8,351 nucleotides of DNA from CAZOLI01 sp964580675 (GCA_964580675.1 CAZOLI010000081.1:1-8351); one strand, 5' to 3'. Shown: positions 1 to 5,587, counted from the first letter of the stretch. Made by a program: numbers and translations. Notes: generated by a model not told the origin, from the sequence alone.

Positions 1-10
1 TTTTTTTTTC

Positions 11-107
11 ACCAGAGACGGAGCCACGACCGGACGACGTCCTGAGGAAGGCAGGGAAACCGTTTTACCAAAGCCGGAGCCCCGACGGTGACGGAGGGAG
101 CGTTTTT
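11..107. repeat. Degenerate tandem repeat, about two units
   Basis: A unit beginning ACCA at 11 is partly repeated from 67. The first 20 bases of the two units differ at only three positions, and both share the core CGGAGCC. Each unit follows a T-run and ends in a CGTTTT-like stretch. The first unit contains the perfect palindrome GGACGACGTCC at 32-42. I see no credible coding frame here. It resembles the degenerate ACCA-AGAG-type intergenic repeats common in environmental bacterial genomes; that comparison is from memory. Confidence 0.6.
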
Positions 108-137
108 AAGATAAAGATAAGGATAAAGATAAAGATA
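108..137. repeat. Hexamer tandem repeat, AAGATA x5
   Basis: Five consecutive 6-base units read AAGATA, AAGATA, AGGATA, AAGATA, AAGATA. This is a simple-sequence tract directly abutting the repeats on either side. No gene starts next to it, so a phase-variation role has no visible target. Confidence 0.85.
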
Positions 138-150
138 TGAGCATACGTTA

Positions 151-192
151 CGAGTAAGGAGTGAGGAGTAAGGGGTCAGGAGTAAGGAGTTA
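151..192. repeat. 14-base tandem repeat, three units
   Basis: Three head-to-tail 14-base units are CGAGTAAGGAGTGA (151-164), GGAGTAAGGGGTCA (165-178) and GGAGTAAGGAGTTA (179-192). They are purine-rich on the plus strand. Units resemble Shine-Dalgarno sequence (AAGGAG) by composition, but no convincing reading frame follows. Confidence 0.8.
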
Positions 193-225
193 TGTATAGG
201 GGGACAGCTGAGGCAATGACATAAA

Positions 226-260
226 ATATTTTGACAGGATCAACAGGATGTACAGGATCA
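226..260 (+). repeat. CAGGAT-type repeat, left copy
   Basis: Three imperfect CAGGAT units follow TTGA (GACAGGAT, CAACAGGAT, GTACAGGAT). The same element lies in opposite orientation at 694-729; over the 26-base core I count 23 identities between one copy and the reverse complement of the other. Repeats built from CAGGAT with AT-rich spacers are widespread in intergenic regions of environmental bacteria, and their function is not established. Confidence 0.8.
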
Positions 261-293
261 AACGATCAGTACATCTCCGGAATTCTCCATTCC

Positions 294-404
294 TGGAATT
301 TCTGGCGAAATTCCATTTAGAGATCCAGTCGTCCTCGAAAAACGTGAATCCGGGGGCTTCCCGTTTTTCTTCGGAGTTGCTGGATCTACGGAATGGAGAA
401 ATGT
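294..404. repeat. Near-palindromic element of about 100 bases
   Basis: A 9-bp perfect hairpin sits at 294-302 and 307-315 with loop TGGC. Overlapping it is a larger nested inverted repeat: CCATT (313-317) with AATGG (392-396), AGATCCAG (321-328) with CTGGATCT (380-387), and GAAAAACG (337-344) with CGTTTTTC (362-369), plus shorter inner pairs. The arms mismatch between these blocks. The layout is like a palindromic repeat unit (REP, MITE or similar) or a structured RNA. I cannot assign it to a named family. No transposase or clear target-site duplication is visible. Confidence 0.65.
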
Positions 405-464
405 CATGTAGGATCAGTAATCGGTCTGGGTTTGATGAACGGGATATACCGGATCGGCTCACCA

Positions 465-486
465 CCGAAGAATGTAAGACCTTCGG
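465..486. repeat. Inverted repeat CCGAAG/CTTCGG
   Basis: CCGAAG (465-470) and CTTCGG (481-486) form a perfect 6-bp stem with a 10-base loop. There is no T-run after it on either strand, so it is unlikely to be an intrinsic terminator. It belongs to the hairpin series between the two CAGGAT repeats. Confidence 0.45.
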
Positions 487-577
487 CCTCCCATCTTCTC
501 CGGATGCACCGAATCGCAGGAATGGAGGAAACCGGTGGACACCACTCTTCTTTATATCTATGTGATCAACAGGAATT

Positions 578-639
578 TGTGGTCTCGTTGATTATCCACT
601 CAAACGACCACACGTCTTTCCAATTTTCCGGCGAAAATT
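578..639. repeat. Two adjacent hairpins
   Basis: TGTGGT-CT-CGTT (578-589) pairs with AACGACCACA (603-612), a 10-bp stem with a 2-base bulge and a 13-base loop. Next, AATTTTC (622-628) pairs with GAAAATT (633-639) around loop CGGC, with T bases following to 642. The second shares the core TTTCYGGCGAAA with the hairpin at 294-315. The second could be a weak plus-strand terminator, but its stem is A/T-rich and no plus-strand gene precedes it. Confidence 0.5.
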
Positions 640-693
640 TTTGAATTCGGACGGTTTCGGACGGAGGAACCGGCCGTGGCAAGTTGTTTGTTG

Positions 694-729
694 TATCCTC
701 CTGTCCATCCTGTTTATCCCGTCAAATAT
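694..729 (-). repeat. CAGGAT-type repeat, right copy (inverted)
   Basis: Read on the minus strand this matches 226-260 (23 of 26 core bases), ending in the same AT-rich ATATT side. The two copies bracket the hairpin-rich block. From 730 to the murB stop codon at 853 I see only AT-rich sequence, with no gene and no convincing intrinsic terminator for murB. Confidence 0.75.
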
Positions 730-852
730 CTTTATTTTTCGCCTGCTTGGTTCCGTCTGTTATTTATTCGCTGGTCGTTCTTTTCGGATTTCTTATTTCG
801 AATTTTTTAAGGATGCTTTCACGCCGGGTGAGTAAGGCGGTCCTTCACGGAT

Positions 853-1755
853 TTATATTATCTGGATTTCCCGTTCCAGGGACACGCCGTGTTCTTCACG
901 TACCCGCTGTTCCACGACATTCATCAGGGACAGGACGTCCTCCGGCGTGGCGTCGTCCTGATTGACGATAAAGTTTGCGTGGGTTTCGGACACCACGGCG
1001 CCGCCCCGGGACACGCCCTTTAACCCGGCGTCGTCAATCAGGCGTCCGGCCGAATCATCGGGCGGGTTCTTGAACATGCAGCCGGCGTTTCGGTCCGAGA
1101 TGGGCTGGGAGTCCATCCGTTTTTCGTGGATGTCCCCGGCCGGCGGGTCCGCCAGGTCCTCCTCCCGGTTTGTGCCTTCGAAGGTCGCCTCGATTATAAC
1201 GTCGTCCCGCAGGTTACTGGAACGGTACGAAAAGGACGGGTCCGGTTTCCGGATTTTTTCGGCCCCGTTCGGATCCAGGATGTACACGTCCCGGACGAAC
1301 TCCGAAACCTCTCCGCGTCGGGTTCCGGCGTTGCCGGCCAACGCTCCTCCAACGGTGCCGGGAATGCCCGCGAGCCGTCCAAACGTTTTCCAGCCCGCGT
1401 CCGTAACGGTGCGGATCAGCGTGGGCCACTGAGCCCCGGCTCCGGCACGGACCCGGTAGACGCCCCCGTTTTCGTCCACGGTCGTCTCCGAAAAATGACG
1501 GAGGTGCACGATGATGGTTTCCCGGGCCTGTTCGGTAAAAACGGTGTTCGATCCGCCGCCGAGTACCACGAGCGGCATATGTTGTGCCTCGGCCAGTGTG
1601 CGAATCCGGTGTAGTTCCTCCAGGGTGCGCGGTTCAAAGTACGCGTCTACCGTCGGCCCGACACCGATGGTGGTTCGATCCCCGAGATCCGTTCCGGGAT
1701 GGTGGCATACTTCGAGATCGTGTTCGTTAATGATGGACGTTGATACGTCGGGCAC
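853..1755 (-). CDS. murB: UDP-N-acetylenolpyruvoylglucosamine reductase (MurB), type II
   Basis: MurB is a cytoplasmic FAD enzyme that uses NADPH to reduce UDP-GlcNAc-enolpyruvate to UDP-MurNAc, the second committed step of peptidoglycan synthesis. The 300-residue product has the expected order of motifs: FAD-binding LGGGSN (65-70), GIPGTVGGALAGNAG (130-144), the YRSS segment with the conserved Arg (R178), AGCMFKNP (224-231), SAGRLIDDAGLKG (235-247), HANFI (259-263) and a C-terminal Glu (E296), which aligns with E. coli Glu325. Its length and the short segment between motifs fit type II MurB, which lacks the tyrosine loop of the E. coli enzyme. The proton-donor Ser position is Cys226. The start is GTG with no clear Shine-Dalgarno. 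It lies 13 bases after the murC stop, so translation probably depends on the upstream gene. FAD-binding and catalytic motifs are intact. Confidence 0.96.
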   Translation of the reverse strand: MPDVSTSIINEHDLEVCHHPGTDLGDRTTIGVGPTVDAYFEPRTLEELHRIRTLAEAQHMPLVVLGGGSNTVFTEQARETIIVHLRHFSETTVDENGGVYRVRAGAGAQWPTLIRTVTDAGWKTFGRLAGIPGTVGGALAGNAGTRRGEVSEFVRDVYILDPNGAEKIRKPDPSFSYRSSNLRDDVIIEATFEGTNREEDLADPPAGDIHEKRMDSQPISDRNAGCMFKNPPDDSAGRLIDDAGLKGVSRGGAVVSETHANFIVNQDDATPEDVLSLMNVVEQRVREEHGVSLEREIQII

Positions 1756-1768
1756 GGGTAGCGGCGTA

Positions 1769-3193
1769 TTATAGGTGAGAGGTTTCGAGGCGGAATTCCT
1801 CGACCGCTTTCCATATGTCGCCGGCCCCCAGCGTGAGGTAAAGACGGCGTTCCGGGGAATCGTCGTCGCGAATCCGTCGGCCGGTTTCCTCTGGACCGTT
1901 CAGTACCCGAACCGGCGTGTCCAGTTCGGTTAATTCGTCGGCGACGTCGCGAATGGAAACACTGTTTTTGGTTTCCTCGTCGTCCCGGGCTTCGTAAATT
2001 GGAAGCAACCAGATGCGATCGGCCTCCTGCAGTGCGTCGGCCCATTCGCCGAGGAAATCCCGGGTTCGGCTGAACTGGTGGGGCTGGAAACACACCGTGA
2101 TCTCGTGGTCGGGATAGGCTTCCCGGGCGGCGTTAATGGTGGCAGCAACTTCGGCCGGGTGGTGTCCGTAATCATCGACGACCACGGGGTTTTCCTGTTT
2201 CACGACGTCGAACCGGCGCCGAATGCCTGCAAACCCGGTGAGGGCGTTCTGTACGTCGTCCCACTCCGCACCGAGCAGTCGGGCCATTACCGCCACAAGG
2301 GCGGTGTTCATGGCCTGGTGTTCCCCCGGTACGGGCACGGGCAGGGGCGGGGATTGATCCCCTTTTGATTGAACCGTGATCGGTCCGGTGGAACCGTCTC
2401 CGGAACGCCGCAGCAGCCAGGGGTTTTCGTCCTTCTCCGACACGGTCTGTACCTTGCCGGCCACCGCATCAGTTATGGGATCGGTTCCGGCGCCTTCCGC
2501 GGGGGTTACGAGGAAGCCCGTCGGTTCCATGGTGGAGACGAATGACGCAAAGGTTTCCTGGATTTCGTTTTCGCCGTTGAAGTAATCCAGGTGATCCCGA
2601 TCGATGTTCGTCAGGAGTATGTGGGCGGGGGTCATGTTCTGGAAGTTTCCCCCGTATTCACAGGCTTCGGCAACGAAGTGTGGTCCGTTTCCGGGACGTG
2701 CATTGGACCGCCACTGTTTGAGTTCGCCACCGACAAGGCAACTCGGATCGAGACCGGCCTCTTCGAGAACGACCGAGAGAAGGGCCGAACAGGTGGTTTT
2801 CCCGTGTGTCCCCGCGACGGCCACCCCTTTTTTGAGGTTAAACAGCCGGGCGAGTGCGTCGCCGTAGCGTACGGTGGGCAGGTCCCGGTTCCGGGCGGCT
2901 TTTCGTTCGACGTGATCTTCGTCCAGGGCCGCACTGTAGATCAGGTAATCGGGAGCTTCCGACGCCGGACCGGTCAGGTGGTTTTGATCGTGGCCCGCAA
3001 ACACGTCCACGCCCAATTCCCCGGACAATTTCCGGGCCTGTTTCCTGTTTGTGTCACAGCCGGTAATCACGCAGTTGCGTGCCTGAAGCAATCGGGCAAG
3101 TCCGCGCATGCCCGAACCCCCGATGCCCGCCAGGTGTAGATGTACGCCGGTTTCCTCCAGCATTCCGTCAGGTTGTTTGTTCCGATCGTTCAT
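1769..3193 (-). CDS. murC: UDP-N-acetylmuramate--L-alanine ligase (MurC)
   Basis: MurC is a cytoplasmic Mur ligase that uses ATP to join L-alanine to UDP-MurNAc, the product of the neighbouring murB. The 474-residue product shows the N-terminal Rossmann motif GIGGSGMRGLA (23-33), the ATP P-loop GTHGKTT (128-134), EACEYGGNF (176-184), TNIDRDHLDYF (195-205), GEHQAMN (290-296, with Gln where many homologues have Asn), GIRRRFD (323-329), VDDYGHHPAEV (339-349), QPHQFSRT (370-377) and LTLGAGDIW (453-461). The frame stays open upstream to 3430. I chose the ATG at 3193 because it gives the usual family length, the extension has no MurC-like sequence, and a good promoter lies inside the extension. An ATG at 3163 is an alternative start. 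No strong Shine-Dalgarno precedes either. murB follows by 13 bases in the same operon. Confidence 0.96.
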   Translation of the reverse strand: MNDRNKQPDGMLEETGVHLHLAGIGGSGMRGLARLLQARNCVITGCDTNRKQARKLSGELGVDVFAGHDQNHLTGPASEAPDYLIYSAALDEDHVERKAARNRDLPTVRYGDALARLFNLKKGVAVAGTHGKTTCSALLSVVLEEAGLDPSCLVGGELKQWRSNARPGNGPHFVAEACEYGGNFQNMTPAHILLTNIDRDHLDYFNGENEIQETFASFVSTMEPTGFLVTPAEGAGTDPITDAVAGKVQTVSEKDENPWLLRRSGDGSTGPITVQSKGDQSPPLPVPVPGEHQAMNTALVAVMARLLGAEWDDVQNALTGFAGIRRRFDVVKQENPVVVDDYGHHPAEVAATINAAREAYPDHEITVCFQPHQFSRTRDFLGEWADALQEADRIWLLPIYEARDDEETKNSVSIRDVADELTELDTPVRVLNGPEETGRRIRDDDSPERRLYLTLGAGDIWKAVEEFRLETSHL

Positions 3194-3290
3194 GGCTGGT
3201 GTTTGGTTTCCGTCACAAGCAACTGACGTCACCGGAAATCGACATGATGCACGGCAATCCGGTCCAATGAACTGACTTATCCATGGGTTT

Positions 3291-3319
3291 ATTATAATGG
3301 AACACACGTTAGTTATCGA
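3291..3319 (-). promoter_or_regulatory. Predicted sigma70-type promoter for murC-murB
   Basis: On the minus strand a perfect TATAAT (3291-3296) lies 17 bases after TCGATA (3314-3319), a 4-of-6 match to TTGACA. Transcription would start near 3284, giving a leader of roughly 90 bases before the ATG at 3193. Because ATTATAAT is partly self-complementary, a -10 match also occurs on the plus strand, but nothing credible lies downstream there. Confidence 0.5.
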
Positions 3320-3415
3320 CAATGTTCGGGTGTCGGGTAAGAGCCCACTTGTATTGAACCAGGTGATGTATGGTGGGTGCCCGTTTGTTCTTTTTACGTT
3401 TCGTGTCTCTTCGTC

Positions 3416-3551
3416 AAAAAAAACGTGCACTCCGGACGGCGCTGCCGTCCTGCGTACACTACAACGAACACAGAAATTTCAATTCAACTGTTTGGCGTTG
3501 GGGTATGGGTTCTGTTGTCGTGCACGTAGCGGTAGCGGAGTGCACGTTTTT
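3416..3551. repeat. Inverted repeat pair upstream of murC
   Basis: AAAAACGTGCACTCCG at 3419-3434 is the exact reverse complement of 3536-3551. Inward of this the arms remain partly complementary up to ACAAC/GTTGT. The right arm contains its own stem, CGTGCAC (3519-3525) with GTGCACG (3540-3546). No coding frame is convincing here. It looks like a pair of oppositely oriented copies of one small palindromic element. Confidence 0.7.
3429..3474 (+). repeat. Hairpin repeat element, copy 1
   Basis: The element contains a perfect hairpin, GGACGGC (3434-3440), loop GCT, GCCGTCC (3444-3450), then a GCGTACAC tail. It matches copy 2 at 3588-3633 at 37 of 46 positions with no gap. The stem is preserved between copies by paired changes, which suggests structure matters. 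Confidence 0.75.
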
Positions 3552-3587
3552 CAAAACAAGGTGTGCCCAGGCGTAGAAAACACGCCT

Positions 3588-3633
3588 ACTCCGGGCGACG
3601 TTGTCGTCCTACGTACACCACAACCAATACGGA
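3588..3633 (+). repeat. Hairpin repeat element, copy 2
   Basis: This is a direct repeat of 3429-3474 at a distance of 159 bases. Its hairpin is GGGCGAC (3593-3599), loop GTT, GTCGTCC (3603-3609). Relative to copy 1, a G-C pair has become A-T with both bases changed, and an A-T pair has become a G-T wobble. Just before it, AGGCGT (3569-3574) and ACGCCT (3582-3587) form another inverted repeat. Confidence 0.75.
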
Positions 3634-3659
3634 GAACTCACGTACGACCCGATAAAATT

Positions 3660-3730
3660 GCCGGTGGGGGTGGTTTTCTGCGGAGGGGGGTTGTCTTTCC
3701 TGTTTTTCTTCGGGGGCTTTTTTTGAGGTG
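3660..3730 (-). other. C/A-rich, G-poor segment after the zinc-ribbon unit
   Basis: Immediately after the stop codon of the 182-residue zinc-ribbon gene, the transcript strand is rich in C and A, with C-runs of five or six and few G. No intrinsic terminator hairpin with a U-tract is visible. C-rich, G-poor, unstructured RNA after a stop codon is the usual profile of Rho loading sites, so Rho-dependent termination is plausible. The complementary strand carries G-runs, including GGTGGGGGTGG at 3663-3673, and might form a weak G-quadruplex. Confidence 0.3.
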
Positions 3731-4279
3731 CTAATCAGCCATTCGGCGTTCACTGCCCATGCCGAGTGTGAGGACTTTCCAGACGACGTTAAACACGCGG
3801 TCGCCCTTTTTTATGGTCTCCCGGCTTTTTTGCATTTCTTCGTCGTGCCGCTCCTCCAGATCGTCGAGGAACTGTTGTTTGTTCTGGACGATTTTCTCAA
3901 TTTCTTCCTCCTCCGGTTCGGCGTAATACGTGTCCCGGATGATTTTCAGTTCGCCCCCGTCCAGCCAGGTACCGCCGCAATGTTTGCAGGTGTCCACGTA
4001 GACCCAGCTGTCGTAGTCAAACCGTTCCATGTTCATCTGTTCAGAGCAGGACGGGCAGGAGCGGTTTTCCTGTGACCGTTCTTCCCGTCGCTCGGCTTCA
4101 AGCAGTTTCTTCAGGTTTTCGTTTCCCTTTTCGATCGGCTCGTCCATTCGTTCGAGTTCGCCGCTGTCGAACCAGACGCCTTCACAGCCGTCGCGGCACC
4201 AGTCCAGTGCAATGGGCTGGCCTTCTGTGGTAACTTCCAACGTTTGTAGTTCCTGGTTAGAACAGACCGGACATTCCAT
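3731..4279 (-). CDS. zf-TFIIB zinc-ribbon protein, two modules
   Basis: This 182-residue protein, probably cytoplasmic, has two zinc-ribbon modules of the zf-TFIIB kind (Cys-x2-Cys, about 20 residues, Cys-x2/3-Cys, then a W-[FL]-D-x-G-E-L signature). Module 1 uses C3, C6, C28 and C32, then VWFDSGEL. Module 2 uses C75, C78, C98 and C101, then TWLDGGEL. A charged helical segment follows (about 120-160), then a hydrophobic tail near 162-173. It is the second gene of a pair, 15 bases after the 313-residue paralogue, and has an excellent Shine-Dalgarno. Proteins of this family are widespread but mostly uncharacterised; binding of zinc is expected from the ligands, while a role in nucleic-acid or protein binding is inference. 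Both members share the plan of modules, charged helix and hydrophobic tail. Confidence 0.88.
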   Translation of the reverse strand: MECPVCSNQELQTLEVTTEGQPIALDWCRDGCEGVWFDSGELERMDEPIEKGNENLKKLLEAERREERSQENRSCPSCSEQMNMERFDYDSWVYVDTCKHCGGTWLDGGELKIIRDTYYAEPEEEEIEKIVQNKQQFLDDLEERHDEEMQKSRETIKKGDRVFNVVWKVLTLGMGSERRMAD

Positions 4280-4282
4280 AAT

Positions 4283-4291
4283 GTTCCTCCC
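4283..4291 (-). promoter_or_regulatory. Strong Shine-Dalgarno for the 182-residue zinc-ribbon gene
   Basis: The minus strand reads GGGAGGAAC just before the ATG at 4279, with about six bases between the GGAGG core and the start codon. It fixes the start and lies in the 15-base gap after the previous stop codon. Confidence 0.85.
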
Positions 4292-4294
4292 GGT

Positions 4295-5236
4295 TTAAAA
4301 GAACCCCATGCGGGAAAGTGACGACAACCAGCGATTGACAAAGCCAAATCTTGAGACGTTGACGTTCTCTTCAAATTTCTTCTCCACCTGTTCCTTCTCC
4401 CGGAGCAATTCATCGGCGTACTTGCCGACCAGTTCTTCTTCCCGGTCCTCCCACTGTTCCTCGAACGCCTGGACTTTTTCCAGTTCACCATCGTCGAGCC
4501 AGACCCCGTGTCCTTTGCCGCAGCTGTCGATAATGACACCGGATGTGTACTGATAGTTGGTCCGGGTCATGAGGTCGCCACAGATGACGCATTCGAGTTC
4601 GGGGGTGAGTTGTTCGGCCCGGGCCACTTCCGCTTCGTCTTCATCCGCGTCAAATTCCTCCATGACTTCTTCCGGCATGTCCTTCTGAAGGGTTTCGGTT
4701 ATGGTCAGGAGTTCGTCGAAGTCACACCAGTGGCCGTTACAGGAGGGGCAGCGGTCAATGTTGACGTCTTCGTACGTTATTTCGTTGAGGGCCTCGTTGC
4801 ACCGGGGACAGCGTTTCACGTCCGGTATTTCGACCGCCGTTTCTTTCCCTTCCGGCTGGTCGTACTTCTGGTCGTATTCCTCCATGACCACCTGTACTTT
4901 TTCCAGTTCGCCTTCGTCCAGCCAGAGGCCACATCGATCTGGACATCGATCAAGGTACACACCGGAGTTCACCGCGTACTGGAATTTCTCCATTCGCTTA
5001 CCGCAGGACGGACAGGAATGCGCTTTGTCGGAGGACGGATCCTGTCCTCGTTCCTGGAGGCTCGCCACGCGTTTCTCCTCCGGAAATTCCTTTTTTTGCC
5101 GTTCGATAATCGGTCCCAGTTCTTTCCAGTCAAGCCAGGTGGCCCCGCAATCGGGACAGCGGTCGATGTTGACCCCTTCGTACATCACTTCCTTCATCGT
5201 GGATCCACAGGACAAACACTGAATGTTATTGCTCAT
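4295..5236 (-). CDS. zf-TFIIB zinc-ribbon protein, four modules
   Basis: This 313-residue acidic protein carries four zf-TFIIB-type zinc ribbons in an alternating A-B-A-B layout. Module A1 uses C7, C10, C27, C30 then TWLDWKEL. Module B1 uses C75, C78, C98, C102 then LWLDEGEL. Module A2 uses C143, C146, C163, C166 then HWCDFDEL. Module B2 uses C216, C219, C239 and probably H243, then VWLDDGEL. A modules share VNIDRCPxC, and B modules have a longer knuckle and end ELEKVQ. This implies duplication of an A-B unit. A charged, probably coiled-coil helix spans about 256-291, and the tail (295-313) is amphipathic. The ATG has a GAGGT Shine-Dalgarno at 5246-5250. It begins the two-gene unit. Zinc binding is expected; the cellular role is unknown, and I would not call it a transcription factor on the family name alone. 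Confidence 0.88.
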   Translation of the reverse strand: MSNNIQCLSCGSTMKEVMYEGVNIDRCPDCGATWLDWKELGPIIERQKKEFPEEKRVASLQERGQDPSSDKAHSCPSCGKRMEKFQYAVNSGVYLDRCPDRCGLWLDEGELEKVQVVMEEYDQKYDQPEGKETAVEIPDVKRCPRCNEALNEITYEDVNIDRCPSCNGHWCDFDELLTITETLQKDMPEEVMEEFDADEDEAEVARAEQLTPELECVICGDLMTRTNYQYTSGVIIDSCGKGHGVWLDDGELEKVQAFEEQWEDREEELVGKYADELLREKEQVEKKFEENVNVSRFGFVNRWLSSLSRMGFF

Positions 5237-5587
5237 GGATGTATTACCTCGGTTTTCGGTTTTGTATCAACGGGTTCTGGAAGTGCTGACATTCATTGTT
5301 TTCCACCGGGAGGGGAATGAAACACCCTCCGAAGCATCGGATTGTGTATCCCTGACATCACAGGGGATCATCATCAATATTACCGCAAATTCCATTCCTG
5401 TTCAATTTTTAGGCCGGGGGACGGTTGAGAACACCGGGGGAAACTCTCCGGATTGGTCAACCGGGGAGAAATGGAACCGGGTTAGGGATGAGACTTGTCC
5501 GGTCGGGAGGAGCTTATGAAAACACGGTGATGACCCGGTCACCGTCAACATGTGTCTCTGAGCCTTTTTCCAGCAACCCCGTGCGGG
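5237..5587. other. Gene-free spacer before the zinc-ribbon unit
   Basis: Apart from the zinc-ribbon Shine-Dalgarno and the terminator at 5518-5545, this holds two inverted repeats that cannot form together. CTCTCCGG (5444-5451) pairs with CCGGGGAG (5461-5468) using one G-T wobble on the plus strand and one mismatch on the minus strand. GGTTGA (5423-5428) pairs with TCAACC (5457-5462). They share bases 5461-5462. The zinc-ribbon promoter should lie here on the minus strand, but I find no convincing -35/-10 pair. Confidence 0.4.
5518..5545 (-). terminator. Probable intrinsic terminator of the SLH-like gene
   Basis: On the minus strand ACGGTGA (5539-5545) pairs perfectly with TCACCGT (5524-5530) around an 8-base loop and is followed by GTTTTC. 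It lies about 43 bases beyond the stop codon at 5588. The T-tract is short, so efficiency may be moderate. The loop is also part of a smaller palindrome, TGACC-C-GGTCA (5531-5541). Confidence 0.5.

Noticed and set aside
11..192. CRISPR array
   Set aside because: The repeats are short, tandem and of three different kinds, with no unique spacers of constant length and no cas gene.
190..565. Overlapping open frames on both strands in the left spacer (91, 105 and 83 residues)
   Set aside because: They overlap one another, contain the hairpins and repeats, have no recognisable domain or good ribosome site, and look like chance frames through a palindromic element.
641..965. Plus-strand frames with hydrophobic stretches near 641-965
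   Set aside because: They cross the inverted CAGGAT repeat and run antisense into murB. The hydrophobicity comes from T-rich sequence.
3194..3430. N-terminal extension of murC to 3430
   Set aside because: The extension has no MurC homology, would exceed the family length by about 79 residues and contains a good promoter and the start of the inverted repeat.
3297..3734. 145-residue plus-strand frame in the murC-zinc-ribbon spacer
   Set aside because: It runs through all the inverted and direct repeats, and its residues follow the repeat units. No ribosome site or domain supports it.
4508..5320. 270-residue plus-strand frame opposite the zinc-ribbon gene
   Set aside because: It is the antisense shadow of a gene with clear Cys ligands and a good Shine-Dalgarno. 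Its repeated Phe/Val pattern mirrors the Glu/Asp-rich real protein.
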